A program made the position numbers and the translations under genes. From Thecaphora thlaspeos (lineage: Eukaryota; Basidiomycota; Ustilaginomycetes; Urocystidales; Glomosporiaceae), in the NCBI GenBank assembly GCA_900291925.1, contig UWYS01000005.1, positions 186,001 through 250,000 of the forward strand: DNA of 64,000 nt, read 5' to 3'. Every line of letters begins with the position of its first letter. The stretch's first letter is position 1. This document shows positions 1-12,140 of the stretch, one piece after another. A model generated the notes under the pieces. It saw only the letters and a program-made list of their open reading frames with translations. It ran no database searches and was not told the DNA's origin.

Positions 1-2356
1 CCTCGTCGAGCTCCTCCTCGTTGATCCGGATCGTCTCGTCCAGTTCGCGCTCCCTGGCGTCGCGCGCCAGCAGCTCCGCCTGATGTGCGGCGATCAGCGC
101 CTGACGCGATTCCAGCTGGGCCTGCAGCTGTTTACGAAGGGTGGCTATTTCGGTCTCGAGCTCAAATGGCTTGCCAGAGGAAGCGGCCGGGGTGGCGGAG
201 GACGTTGAGGTGGAAGAGAAGACGTCGAGCGATGGGCTTTGCGAGATGAAGGAGCCGTCTCGCCCGGAAAACGAGTGGAGGTCGCTGAGCCGCGGTCCTC
301 GCCTCTCCATGGCGCCGTAATTGCGCTTGTGCGGCGTCCCGTCAGCGTTTGTCGGGGTGTTTGGCTCCTGCGCCACGCTCTGGCTGGTCAGGATGAGGCG
401 GGTCAGATGGTCGATCTGCCCGCGCAAGTCGCCGCGCTTCTTTTCCATCTCCTCGACCTCCTTCTGCGCCTTCTCCCTCTCCTCGTTGAGCGCATCGAGC
501 TTCTGCCTCGACTCGCGCGTCGACGCCAGCGCCGCCTCGTCGTTCTCTGCGATGACGGCGTGGTGAAGCGTCGTCGGTGCCGCCGTAGCTCCCGCCTCGA
601 GCTTAGCGCGCAGCGCATCGAGCTCCTTGCGGTACTTTTGCAGCAGCGCCTTGTCGTCCATGCTGGTCCCCTTTTTCGCGCTCGTCACGACCATCTTGCA
701 CCGCTTGCCAAACTTGAGCGTCGAGAGCGTCTCGACCGCGTGCCGGACGTCGGGGCTCAGCGTGCAGATGACGGCGATTCGGGCGTTGCCAGAAAGCGAT
801 GTCTGGAGGATCCGCGTCAGCTTCGAATCGCGGTACGGGATGTGCAGGTCGCTCGACGAGGCTGTGAGCGCAGAGGGCTCGGTCAGCTTGGCGATGACCG
901 TCCCCAACGTCAGGAGCGACTTGTTGATCTGTCGTCGGAAGGGGTGGCGTTCCAGAGGGCAACAAGGGTTTCCTTAGTCAGCAAGTCAGTGCGCACGCTC
1001 GGCATGGGGAAAGCTCTCGCGCTGCCCGCTCGTTGCACTTACAAAGGCGCCCTCCTTCCTCCTTTCTGCCTGACTCGCGGCTCGTTCGGAGCCAGCGAGG
1101 TCGATCAGGTTCAGCTGGCTGACTCGTACCTCTGCGCCGCCCGCCTTTCTCCCGTCGGCGGGAGCGGCGGCAGAGCTTGACTCGGCCATCTTTGCACGGC
1201 TCTCGATGGTGACTTGAAAGACGCAATGGCTTCTCGAGCTCCTCTCGTTCCAGTCGGTCGCTCCGACGTGCCTCGATTCCTGTCCGCGCTTAATCAGGTC
1301 GAGCACGGTGGCCGGATCAGTGACTATCTCCTCCCGAAGGCCGGTGATGACGACGCGGTTCGACTTTCGGTCCTCGACGATGCGGAGCGACGACGAGTTT
1401 GAGCTGCCGCCAGCCGAGTGGGTGGAGCCGCCCTTAGTCGGTGAAGCTGGCCGCATTGCCTCGGGGACAGCCGTCGCTCCCCCTCCTCCTCCTGCGAGTG
1501 GGGCAAGGAGATCTTTGAGTGTCTCATTGTAGATTTCGAGGTAGCTGACGCGGAGGAGGAACTCGCGGCTGGGCTCCTGCTGAATCGTTTTGAAGACCTG
1601 CTCGACGGCACGCGGGATGACGCCCGGCTCGCTCTCGCTGCCGCTCATGGTGTGCGTCTTGCCGCTGCCCGTCTGGCCATAGGCGAAGACGGTCCCGTTG
1701 TAGCCGTCCATGGCCGCCTTGACGACGGGAGCAATCTGGGAGTGGTACATATCGTCGGTCGAGTCGTTGCCGACGAGGAGCCTGTCGAACTGGAAGTTGT
1801 AGGTCGCCGAAGACGACGACGACGACGAGGCGTGGTCGTCGCTGCTGCTACCGAGGTCTGTGATTGATGCGGTGGGCGGTATGGCGGCATTGGCGGACGA
1901 CGAGCCGGTGCGCTTGGAGAGCGAGGGGTGGTGCTCGGTGGGGACAATCTGGTTCTGCTGCTGGTCAAAGGACCAGATGGGTTCCGCCGATTGGCCATCG
2001 CTGCCCGCGGCCGATGGTCTCATTCGGACACATACGACGACATTCTGGCGAGGGGGTTGTTGCTGCTTGTCGAGGTCGCCAAGATTAGATGTCGACGGCC
2101 GGAAGAGGGATGCCTTACGGGGCGTGTTCCTTGCGCTGGTGGTGGCGCTGAGCGAGAGTTTGACCTTCTTTGGGCTTGTAGCGGCGATGGAGGTGGAGGC
2201 TGTGCTGTGCTTTCGGGGTGTGGTAGGTAAGCTGGCGGTTGGGGTCGCTGTCGTGGTGGGAGCTGTGCTTCCGCTGTGGGAAGATGTGCTTGCTAGCGAG
2301 GATGAGCTGCCGCTCTTTGTGAGCGCGGTGGCAGCCTCTATCGATGGTGCGCTCAT
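1..2356 (-). CDS. Kinesin-7 (CENP-E-like) motor protein, 3' part beyond left edge
   Basis: Microtubule motor of the kinesin superfamily. ATG at 2356 begins a Ser/Thr/Pro-rich head of about 100 residues, followed by the motor domain. Visible motor motifs are the P-loop GQTGSGKT (residues about 227-234), switch I NERSSRSH (about 367) and switch II LIDLAGSE (about 415). Exon 1 ends at 1043 before GTAAGT. Exon 2 resumes at 928 after CAG with INKSLLTLGT, giving a 114-nt intron in phase 0. Exon 2 completes the motor, then enters a heptad-rich region with QIDHLTRLIL, and stays open to base 1, so the gene is truncated by the window. An upstream in-frame extension to 2935 has no support and looks like leader. 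The long head and Ser-rich motor insertions resemble fungal kinesin-7. Subfamily is inferred from overall layout; kinesin identity is certain. Confidence 0.9.
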
Positions 2357-3678
2357 GGTGGCGGCGGTGACAGGAAATGCCGAGCAGGCAGCGGCGATCC
2401 TGCCCAGGGGGAGGCCCTGCTGCTGTCGGGTGTGATTTAGCTTCTTGTTCGGTGTGAGGGGGGCCGATGGTGGTGGTGGTGCTGCTGCTGCTGGGGCGGA
2501 GTGAGTGTGCGTGTGCGGGTAAGGATGGGAGGGCCCCGGATCTGAGGGTCGTCTCGCTGTGCGGTGGTGGTGGAGGAGTTGGTAGTGGTAGAAGTGGCGG
2601 TGGTGGTGCCTAAACGAGGAAAAGGAGGGGAAGTAGGAGGAGGAGAAGAAGGGGGAGGAAGCGAGGTGGAGGAGGACGAGACCGGGCTGGCTGGGATGCT
2701 GGAGCTCGACTCTGAGCGGCGAAAGAGGAACATGTGAGCGCCACACAACAAGCTGGCTGGCCTGGAGGGGAGTGACGGAGCGTTGTGATGAGTCGAAGCC
2801 GGTGGGGATGATCAAGTGACTTGGGATGCGCGCACGTCTTTTGAGGACTGACCGACCCAAAATCACCGTGCAGGCAGCAAAAGGAAGGGCGCGGGCGGCC
2901 CTTTGCCTGTCCGGCCAACTCATCACGCGACGCACAGGCGCACAGGCACACAGGCGGGGCGCTGCCTTTAGAGCGTGCGTGTGTTGGACCAGGCTCTACC
3001 CCCAAATTGCCTGCCTCTCGCGCGCCCGCCTTGGTCCCGGGGGCCAACCCTCGTTTTCCGGGGTTGCCGGACACTGCCTGGCCTGCCCGGCCTGCCCGGC
3101 CTGCCCGGCCTGCCTCTGACGCGCGGCGCGTCTCCGAGAACAGTCACGTCCACCGGCTGGCCTCCGACCAACACCCGCCGCTCGCTCAGCCCCGCCCAAA
3201 ACAACATCTTCTGGCGCGGAAAAACACACCCGGCCAACTTACACAGCGAGACGGCTAGCAGGACACCCAGCGTAGCCAGCATCATCGTCCAGCCTTTGCC
3301 CAGGCTTAACCTGCCCACCCCTTCCTGCTCCTCCTGCTCCTCTTGCACTCTCTTCCATCGCCCCCCCTGCCATTGCACCATATCACCTTTCCCCCCCTCT
3401 CCTTCTCTCTCCCTCGAACGTCCCTGCCATCTCCTCCTTTCACCTCCACCTTCAGACTTGCCCGCCTTCCTTCTTGGCACCCACGTCACCAGCCTTGTCT
3501 ACTCATCTTCCTGCCAAGCCCGTCAGGCTTCGAGCACATCTAGCACATCTAGCACGCCCTCCTCCAAAAGTCTTCTCTCCGCGGCCGCCGGCCCAGCCGA
3601 CGAAAGGCTCTGTTCCCCCAAACCTTAGTTTGCCTTTTGCCAGAAGAGGCAGTCACGGAGTTCCAAGCGACGTCCGCC
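2357..3678. promoter_or_regulatory. Shared divergent promoter region
   Basis: 1.3 kb between the start codons of the minus-strand kinesin and the plus-strand GTPase-binding gene. No supported coding sequence. The right half is pyrimidine-rich on the plus strand (about 3300-3470), as is common in fungal leaders. The left half is purine-rich, which is the mirror image for the minus-strand gene. Confidence 0.55.
3077..3114. repeat. 9-bp tandem repeat (CCTGCCCGG)n
   Basis: About four consecutive copies of a GC-rich 9-mer in the divergent promoter region. Confidence 0.85.
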
Positions 3679-6621
3679 ATGAGCGCCACCGCTGCGGCTC
3701 ATCCGAACGGCTCCTCTCGCCATCACAACCCGCTCCAGCCCTCGCACAGCCATCACATCCCCAACAACAATCCCCATCACACTCAGTCTCAGCCTCAGCG
3801 CCAGTCTCAGCCACAGCGCCAGTCCACCACGGCCCACGCCGCCGCCGCCACCGCAGCAGCCTCAGCAGCCATGGCACCTCCCATACGGCCCGGTCAGTAC
3901 TCCAGGACACCCTCGCAGCCGCACCTCCACATCGATCCGCCATGCAGCCCCACAAAGAACCAGGCACACCGCATCCCATCGTACAGCGCCAACAACGATG
4001 GTAGTGGCCACCACCGAGGAAGAAGCATCGATACGCGCTCCACTGGAATCGCAATGGTGACCAACAAGGAAAATCGCCCGCCCAACCAACCCTCTACGAG
4101 CTCCAGCTCGTCCCCTACCAAACACAGCGGCGGCCTCTTTTCCGTTGCAAAGAGCAAACCCATCATAGACCCACGCTACAGGCTGCGTGGAAACTCGCCC
4201 GAAGACGCACAGCGCACCGCCAGCTCCAGCGGCGGATCCAAGCTCAAGCTACGCACCGCGTCCTCGTCCCACAGCCCGTCAAAGGGCAGCGCAAGACCGC
4301 GCAGCCGCAGCAGAAGCAGGCTCTTTGGCAGCTACCGCGCACAGTCGCCGGACCCGGTCGTCGTCAAGCAGCCCCCCAAGACGGCAGAAGAGATCGACGA
4401 CAGCTTCGTACAGCTCCTTGATGAGATGCAGGTACAGCCAGAACTAAGGCGCAAGCTCCTCTCGCTCGACACGGCCGTAAAGACGTCGATGCTCAGGGGC
4501 CAGGCGACGCTCAATCTCGCAGGATTCAGTCTCGACGACTCGACCACCGGCTCTCCCTCCAAGGCTAGGCAGCCCATCCCGGCGCAGATGCGAAAGACCA
4601 AGAGCAGCGTCAACCTCCGCGACTCGCTCGACGACGCCGACGCCGAGACTCGCCTTGAACCGCCGAACAGGTCGCAGCTCTACGGCGGCGGCAGCGGCAG
4701 TGGCGGCCGAAACTCGAGGAGCGCATTGGGCGGCTCGGTCAGCTCGGGCTCCGACCTCAGCGCCAACAAGAACGGAAGCGCAAAGCGCGGCAGCATCGAC
4801 GTCTTCCAGGGTCTGCGCAGCGGCCTCAAGTCGCCCATCCTCGGACAGGGCGGGTCCCTCCTCTCGCTCCAGGGCTCGGCGAGCACGGCGGCCGGCAATG
4901 GCAGCGCAGGCGGTAGGCAGAGGGCCATGTCGTTCGGGCGCGAGCTTTCGCTGGCCAAGGAGACGCCTGAGGTGTTTGCCACCATCCTCAAGGCGGCCGA
5001 TGCGCGCCGCCTCGATGTCGACAAGGTCAAGCGAATGCGCGCCGTTGTCGCCTCCGAGTCGCCCGCCTGGATCTCGGCCTTCGTGGGGCCAGAGTGCGGC
5101 GGCTACGATGCGATGCTGGTGCGCCTCGACGAGCTGCTCCGCATGGAGTGGCGCGAGGAGCAGCACGACGACAAGCTTCTGCACGAGCTGCTGCGCTGCT
5201 TTGTCGCGCTCAGCACCACCGAGGTGGGGCGCGGAGCGCTCCAACAGCGCGCTCCAACACCCTTCAAGGACTTGATCGACCTGCTATTCTCGGAAAAGAA
5301 GCCGGGCGAGCTGCCGACGCGCAAGCTGATGGTCGATCTGGTCGCCCTTGTGCTCGACCTCCAGCTGCCCGCCACTGTCCACTCGGCGACGAGCTCGCTC
5401 AATTTTCTCGTCAAGCTGCTACAGAACCCCGTCGATCCGAACAAGGAGGCTGTTGTCGACTTCATCAAGCAGACGCACACGCTGCGACCCTTCAAGGTCT
5501 ACTTAACCGAGCTGGCCTCGGTCTGCCGCGACTATTTCTGGATCTTTTGCCACTCGCAGAACCGGTACTGGCGCTTCGCTGAGCTCGACGTCGAGACTAT
5601 CAAAGGACCCAAGGTTCCCGGCGGAATGACGGGCGGCGTCGAGTTCGAGGCGATGGGATACCTTGTAAGTTCCGCGTACGTCGCGCATGCCCGCAGTCGA
5701 GACGCACGAAAAGCTGACCGCGTCCCATCTTCTCTCCCTCGGTCGACATCCGCCCAGACGACCCACTTCCGTCTGATCAACTCGACCGCCGCTGCGCTCG
5801 CTCGACCCGCAGGGCACGGCTCTGTCTCCGCCCGTCCCGAAATGTCTCCATACGACTTCCACTCCTACCTCTTCGCGTCGGGCATGGAGCGTATCGTGGC
5901 GCACCTCCGTCGGGCTTCGCAGCATTACTACTCGCCGATGCACCTCGAGCTGGCCCGTTACATCTCTCTCGCGACGGAGGCACGCTACCCGCTCCCGCAC
6001 CACATTACCGACTGGCTCGCCCCGTCCAAGAGCCCAGATCCGCAGCCCATATATCAGCTGGGACAGATTGGCGTTGGAGAGACATTGGCGACGGGGTGTG
6101 GAATGGCGGGCGCTTTCATTGAGCCGACAAATTTACCGGCCCGTCAGTCTTCGTTCGAAGACTCAACAGTCGCGGCGGCAGCGCAGACGGTGGCGAGTGG
6201 CGTCAAGGCTGTACCGATCAACGACGCCGACCCGTCAACTACAACAACACCAGCATCAGCACCAGCCATCGGCATGGCGACAGCTATCGCCCTCCACCGA
6301 TCCGGCCGCGTCTCGCCCACCAAAGAGGCGCCCTCTTCCTCGTCTTCGCCCACCAAGCCTTCGTTCGGTACAGGTCAATGGCTAGCCAACAACCCCTCAA
6401 AACCTCCCTCTTCGTCTGCCTTTCCCAACCCACACATAGCGGAACTAACACCGGCCCGACCCACTGGAAGAGGTGCCGAAGACTCCGTCGTTGGATCAGC
6501 CATCAAAAAGTGGGAATCTCGAGTCGCACCTGCGCCTGCGCCTTCACCTTCACCCTCCACTGCTGCGGGTGGTGCGGCCAAAAGTTCGAGGGCGGGATTG
6601 GGGATGGGTTGGGCAGCTTGA
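3679..6621 (+). CDS. Diaphanous GTPase-binding/FH3 domain protein without formin FH2
   Basis: Likely Rho-GTPase-responsive polarity or cytoskeleton regulator. Start is ATG 3679; an in-frame TTG upstream is not used. Residues 1-230 are low-complexity (His/Gln/Ser-rich). From about residue 234 (KTAEEIDDSFVQLLDEM) the sequence looks like a Drf_GBD segment, and from about 430 to beyond 660 like the FH3 armadillo repeat (RKLMVDLVALVLDLQL, SLNFLVKLLQNP). A 93-nt intron at 5665-5757 (GTAAGT...CCCAG, phase 0) is recognised from its splice sites although it is stop-free and a multiple of three. The spliced product is about 949 residues. The C-terminus is Ser/Pro-rich; no FH1 proline tract or FH2 actin domain is present. 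It diverges from a kinesin gene. The domain call comes from sequence resemblance and the biological role is inferred. Confidence 0.8.
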   Translation: MSATAAAHPNGSSRHHNPLQPSHSHHIPNNNPHHTQSQPQRQSQPQRQSTTAHAAAATAAASAAMAPPIRPGQYSRTPSQPHLHIDPPCSPTKNQAHRIPSYSANNDGSGHHRGRSIDTRSTGIAMVTNKENRPPNQPSTSSSSSPTKHSGGLFSVAKSKPIIDPRYRLRGNSPEDAQRTASSSGGSKLKLRTASSSHSPSKGSARPRSRSRSRLFGSYRAQSPDPVVVKQPPKTAEEIDDSFVQLLDEMQVQPELRRKLLSLDTAVKTSMLRGQATLNLAGFSLDDSTTGSPSKARQPIPAQMRKTKSSVNLRDSLDDADAETRLEPPNRSQLYGGGSGSGGRNSRSALGGSVSSGSDLSANKNGSAKRGSIDVFQGLRSGLKSPILGQGGSLLSLQGSASTAAGNGSAGGRQRAMSFGRELSLAKETPEVFATILKAADARRLDVDKVKRMRAVVASESPAWISAFVGPECGGYDAMLVRLDELLRMEWREEQHDDKLLHELLRCFVALSTTEVGRGALQQRAPTPFKDLIDLLFSEKKPGELPTRKLMVDLVALVLDLQLPATVHSATSSLNFLVKLLQNPVDPNKEAVVDFIKQTHTLRPFKVYLTELASVCRDYFWIFCHSQNRYWRFAELDVETIKGPKVPGGMTGGVEFEAMGYLVSSAYVAHARSRDARKADRVPSSLPRSTSAQTTHFRLINSTAAALARPAGHGSVSARPEMSPYDFHSYLFASGMERIVAHLRRASQHYYSPMHLELARYISLATEARYPLPHHITDWLAPSKSPDPQPIYQLGQIGVGETLATGCGMAGAFIEPTNLPARQSSFEDSTVAAAAQTVASGVKAVPINDADPSTTTTPASAPAIGMATAIALHRSGRVSPTKEAPSSSSSPTKPSFGTGQWLANNPSKPPSSSAFPNPHIAELTPARPTGRGAEDSVVGSAIKKWESRVAPAPAPSPSPSTAAGGAAKSSRAGLGMGWAA

Positions 6622-7057
6622 ACGTTCTTCTGCACTGCCGTACCGAAAAAGAACGAAAAGAACCCTTGTAAAAGCACTGTGTATCGTACCTGTTCCCCTG
6701 CCGTGTCGTTTCGTCTTCTACCGGACGGCCTTTTCTTGATCGTCGTTATGTCCACCCTCCATCTCATCCCTGATCACAACTGTAAAATGCACATTCGACG
6801 TTCCAACGATACGTTACATTGATCGGGCCCGTCCGTTTGACCGCGTTGCACGAGTCGCGAGAAAAGGGAGATGTGCGAGTGTTTGCTCCAGCTTGCTTGA
6901 GTCGAGAGGCAACCGGCTCAGCGGCGTCCGACGTCTAGTAAAGCACACAATAACAATAGCGTTCGTTTGCTCGTCACCATCTGTGGCTGTCATTTCATTC
7001 GGCCAACCTTCCATCCGCCCTTCATCCAGTCTTTTTCATCTTGCGATCCGGGCTCAG
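6622..7057. other. Convergent intergenic region
   Basis: 436 bp between the 3' ends of the GTPase-binding gene and MPH1. It should hold both terminators. No gene or repeat seen. Confidence 0.6.
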
Positions 7058-10000
7058 CTACAATTCACTACTCGCCTCTTCCTCTTCATGGTCGGTATCG
7101 TACTCAATTTCCTCTTCATCACCGACGACAAAAGAATCCTGACTGTATCGATCTTGACTATCCTGCGAATAGCCCACCATCTTGCCTTGCCCTTGCTGAA
7201 GACCAAATCGACCTCCTACGCCTGGGAAAGGCGTACGATTGGCCGGTCGTCTAAAGGGCGTGGGGGCGTTTTGCGTCCTGTTCCCATCACCATCGTGGTG
7301 TCGTAGAATACGCAAGAGATGTTGTTGAGGTCAGTAACACGTCATTGCAAGAAAAGATAGAGGAAGAACGGGGTCGGACTCACAGTAGACTGCCCATGTA
7401 TACGCTCCTCTGATTGTACCCTCTCGGCGCTTGGGTTGGCTCAAAGTGGCCCACGTGCCTTCGGTCCTCATCGTCCTCCTGATCGCTGCCCGAGCCAGAA
7501 TCGTCCTCGTCGCGCTCGCCATGCGCCTCTTCGTCCGTCGACCTCTCCGCCTCGTACCGAAACAGGGCGCGCGACGTAGGCGAGGCGCTGATCCGTTTCT
7601 TGGCCGCTTTCTTGGCCTTCTTTGCCGGCGGCGCAGGGCGAGGCGGCGTCGAGGCGGTGACTGCGGAGCGCGAAGGGCCGACCGCAGACGTGGCGGAGGC
7701 TGAAGCCGAGGCAGGGACGAGACGGCGTCGTGGTTTGGCAGGACGAGAGAGAGGGGATTCCTCTGGGTCCGGTAGGAGGGTGCGAGGTCGACGAGGTATA
7801 GAGTCTGGCGGACTCATCTCAGTAGCTACGCGGCCTGCTCGGCTGGCTGCGGCGGCTGCAGCGTCAGGTGGAGGCGGAGACTGCGAAGAGGTGGCTAGAA
7901 TGCGCCGTGCGCCTCGTCTCCGTACCGCCGGGACGGCTTGCTGCTCTGGCCTTTCTTCCTCGACTCCACAGGTGGCCGCTGCGTCGACGAGCGACCCTAC
8001 TTCGCTGGCGTCGTCTGCAGGTGGTGCCGATGGCGGAGAGGCCGCGGCTTTGCCGCGCCTTCGCGTCCGAACGGCTACTTTGACTGGACTCGACACTTCC
8101 TCCTCAACGCCATCGCCAGGCGTCGTCGCTGCCGCCGTAGCCGCCGTAGCCGCCGTTGGCGCGGCATCTGTACCCTCCTGGGACGCGCAAACCTCGGCGT
8201 CCAGATCAGCCAGCAGCGCGGCGACCAATGGGTGCGGTGCGAGCTTGCACGCTCTCAACGGTGAAGTAACCGTCTCGTCCTCATCGTCGTTGCGTGGCGG
8301 CGAGGAAGGAGGGGAATTGAGAGCGAGCGGAAGCACGCCCGGCGGCGATGCAGCGGAGAACATGCTCTGCCGCCTTCCTTGGCCCTGCCCCTGTTCGTGC
8401 ACCTGCCCCTGTCTCGGCGTCGTCGCTGACCGCGGTCGAATTGCGGCCTGCGTGATGTCGCCAATTTGCCTCTCGATGTCCGAATCGACCTGCATCGATC
8501 CAAATTCGTCGTCGTCGTCGGATTCTACGACCACCGCTCTCTTTGCTACTCGGGTGGAACTTGGGTGACCGGTGTCGAACGAGATGGTAGAAGTGCGAGG
8601 CTTGCCGCCGCCGCCGGCGCTGCTACTGCTCTTGCTGCTCTGAGGTGAGAACGGAGCAATTCTGTTGGCAGATATCGAGCTCTGCAGCGCAAGCTTGGAC
8701 GGAGGCGCCGTTCCGACATCTTGGGATGAATCAAGAATCTCAATGCAGGCCGTCTCCGGCTTCAGCTTCAGCGTTGAAATGGCAGATGCAGCGGCTCGTC
8801 GTGTCCCGAGTCGTCGGCGGTTGGATCGGTCGATGTTTTGGGACTCGCTCTGGACCAGAGGGCTGCCACTGGCTGCAGCTCTTGCAGGCGGGGTCGTCAA
8901 CGCCGAAGCCTTGCTAGCAGTATCCTGCTTGACCGTTGTTGGCGGCACCGGCTTTCGCGCCGTCGAAAAGAGGCCGCGTTGGAGGAGCTGGTCGATGTAG
9001 GCGTCGGCATCATCGTCGCTATCGACGCCGCCGTCGACATCGCCTCGATTGTTGGCGCTGCTAATCGGCCTGCCGGAAGAAGTGCCGCCAACGCGCTTTG
9101 CCTCGGAGTCGGACTGGCTGCTGCTGCTGAGGAGCATCTTCTTCCGCCGCACCGTAGCCGGATCGTCGCCGCTTTCGTCGTCGTCGTCGTCGCCGTTTTG
9201 ATCGTCGCCCTTCTTGCGCTTTTTGGCAAGTTTGGAGGCCGTGAGAAAGCCCATCATCATGCCCTCTGGGACGTTGCGCGCCGGGTCGCTGTTGCGCTTG
9301 CGCTTCTGGGCGCCGCCACGCGGCGCCTTGCGTCCGTCGCTGACCATCGATGGCTCGAACTTGGGCTGGTCGACCTTCCTGAGCTCCGGCTCGGGCCGGA
9401 TGTCATCTGGAACCATTCTCTTGACGTCGTCGTACAGCGCGACCGCGAGCCCAGAGTCGATTTCTTTCTGTACATTCCTGTAGGCGTCTTTGGACTGCCG
9501 CCAGTTGACCTCCTCGCGGCCCGCCGACATGAGCACTACAATCTTGCCGTCGCGCTTCCTGCCGGTACGGCCGACGCGCTGCAGCATGCGGACCGAGTCC
9601 TTAACCGCCTCATAGCAGACGGTCAGGTCGACGTCGCCGATGTCGAGCCCCTCTTCGCCGATCGACGTCGCGACGAGCACGTTGAACTCGCCCCTTTTAA
9701 ACTGCTGGATCACCCGCTCCTGATCTCGCTGCGTCATGCCCTTGCCGCCCTTGTTGCTCGCTGCCTGGCCGACGAACGGCGTCACCTTGAGACCGGACTC
9801 GTTGAGATATTCCACAATCTCGGTGACGCACTCGCGAAAGCTGCAGAAGACCATGACGCGCGTCTTGCGGTGTTGTATCCCTGGCGCCGCCGCTCCATTG
9901 TCATCGTCGTCGTCGCCGCCGCCGCTGCCCTCCACGTCCTCGGCCAATATTTGATCGATCCGGTGCTTGCTGAAGTGCTCCTCGACCAGCTCCTTTAGCT

Positions 10001-12140
10001 TGACCATCTTTGGGTGAATGATGCGTCCCTTTTCATCCTGCATCATCTCGAGCTCGCGGACGATCTCACGGTAGGTCGAGTTGCTGTGAGCCGACTGCTG
10101 CTGCTTCTTGGTGGCGGCCTTCTTGCCCTTGTCATCGGTCCCATTCAGCCTCTCGAGGACACGACGGTAAAACATCGTCACCGACTGCTCCATCAGGTGC
10201 TGCATCAGCATTGCCATCTTGGCCAGCTCCTCGGCAGGCTTGAAGCATTGCGGCCTCTCCTTTTTGTTTCTGGGGTTCTTCATGATGCAGCGCACCGCCC
10301 ATGGGTGGAGGAGAACGGGGTTCTGCTGGCTCGGATGGAGCAGGCCATGCGTAGTGAGGGTGTCGATGTGCGTCTTCATCAGCCGGCCCCACTTTTCGAC
10401 GACGGCGTTGAGGTCGCGGCCGAGCGCGATGTGGAAGGTCTCCTCGTGTTTCTTGTGTACGTACTTGCGGATGTCGAGCGACTTTTCCGTCCGGATCTCG
10501 ATCAAGCCGATGTGGAGACGGTCGATGACCTCCTGCACCCGCTCGGACGACCCGCCAGGCGTTGCCGTCAGCGCCAGGACGCGGAAGTGCGGGTTGCTCT
10601 GCATCAGCAGGCTGATGACGTTGCAGTAGGCGTAGCGCCCCGTCGCACGATGGGCCTCGTCGACGACGACACAGACAATGTCGCGCGGATCGCAGGCGCG
10701 GCTAACGAGGTCGTTTTCGAAAGTCTGTGGCGTCATGTAGAAGATGCGCTTGTCCTGCCAGTAGTCGCCACGCAGATTCCGCTTGGTGCTGCCGGTGAGG
10801 TCGACGGCCGTCTCCCAGGGCAGCCCGCAGATGCCATGGCAGGCGATCTTCTGCTGGTCGACGAGCGGCCGTGTCGGCGCGAGAAAGACAATCTTGCCCT
10901 CCGGGTACCAGCGGAAGAAGTTGAGCACGACGACGGCCGCGATAAACGTCTTGCCCAGCCCTGTCGGCAGAGCGACGAGCACGTTGTTGAAAAGCGATCG
11001 CTGAACGATGTTGAACTGGTAGTCGCGCTTCTCCATGTTGGTCGGGTAGATCCACGTCCTGGCGGTCTCCCGGTCAATCTGTAGCTTCATCGGCTTCAGC
11101 GGCTGGAGCACCGGGTCCGTTGGCGCCGGCAAGGGCTCATGCTGCCACTTCGAGCCGGCGTCCCAGTCCTCGCCGCCGGCCTCGCTATCGTCATCGTCCT
11201 CGTCTTCCTCATTGCCGTCATCGTCGTCGCCCCCGCCGTCAATGTAGGCTCCGAACTCGTCCCTCGTCCTGTCAGGCCTTTTGCCCTTGCCCTTACCTTT
11301 GCCGGTGCTCTTCTTCCGCTTGCCGCTCTTGGCATAGGCCGTCCTGTCCCACTGCTTTGTCGTCGGCTGCCGCATTTGGCGTGCACCCTTGGTGCCGCTG
11401 CCGCCACCGTCGCCCGTCGTGACCGGCGCGCTGCTGGCCGAGGCCGAGACATGGCCCGGTGAGACAGGGAGGATCTTAGCGGGCGTACTGGTCCGCACCG
11501 CTTCGCCGAAGAGCGTCATTTGACGGTGGACGCCGGAGCTCGCGCGATTGGATGCCGCGCCGCCGATGCTATTGGACGATGATCGGGCAAAGGAGCTCGA
11601 GAGCGTCCGGCCGATGGGCCGGGCTGCCAAGGCCTGTTGCGTCGGACGTGTGCTAGTTCCGGTTCTGCTGAAGGCTGTAGCTTTGTCCTTAGCAGTGACG
11701 GCAGCGGCGGCGGAGGGGACAGCAAAGATATCCGGGGAACTCGGCATGAAGAAGAGTGGATTCTGATGGGGTCCGTCGCCCGCTGAATGCTGCTGCTGCT
11801 GCTGGCTCTGCTGGCTCTGCTGGCTTTGCCCATCGCCGGAGAGGCGCATGTCTAGCTCATCAATCCCGAGAAGCAGGGCGTCGTCGAAGTCGTCCTGGTC
11901 GAAGGTGTCGTCTATTGAGCGGTCCGCGGCGTTGAAGGTGGTCGGCGGGCGTATAGACGAACTTGGTGCCGGTGCTGGTTTGGAAACTGCCGCTTCCGGT
12001 GTGGTGGCGTTCGACGGCCCGGCTGCAGCGAATGCTGTCTGGTTAGGCAGCTTCTCGATCCGTTTGAGACTCTCGAGCTCGGCTTCATCCAGCTGGGCCA
12101 GGTCGAGGCCGTCGTCGAACTCGTCAAAGTCGTCCGACAT
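7058..12140 (-). CDS. MPH1: MPH1/FANCM-family ATP-dependent 3'-5' DNA helicase
   Basis: Fork-remodelling and crossover-suppressing DNA helicase of the nucleus. ATG at 12140 (MSDDFDEFDDG). Helicase core motifs are Walker A ALPTGLGKT (about residue 385), the DEAH box (VVVDEAHRATG, about 490), LTATPG, and a helicase C-domain with TSIGEEGLDIGDVD and motif VI QRVGRTGRKRDG (about 850). This is the SF2 FANCM/Hef arrangement. Exon 1 ends at 7384 before GTGAGT. A 106-nt intron (7278-7383) joins in phase 2 to a final exon 7277-7058 whose acidic C-terminus ends at TAG. Without the splice the protein stops five bases into the intron. The predicted product is about 1658 residues, longer than many fungal MPH1, because of disordered acidic/Lys-rich N- and C-terminal regions. 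Convergent with the upstream gene. Confidence 0.95.

Noticed and set aside
3637..3678. Upstream extension of the GTPase-binding gene
   Set aside because: The extension begins at TTG, not ATG; the first in-frame ATG is 3679.
8838..11084. Long plus-strand frames (386 and 356 codons) opposite MPH1
   Set aside because: Antisense shadows of the conserved helicase core, with Leu/Val/Arg-rich composition and no motif.
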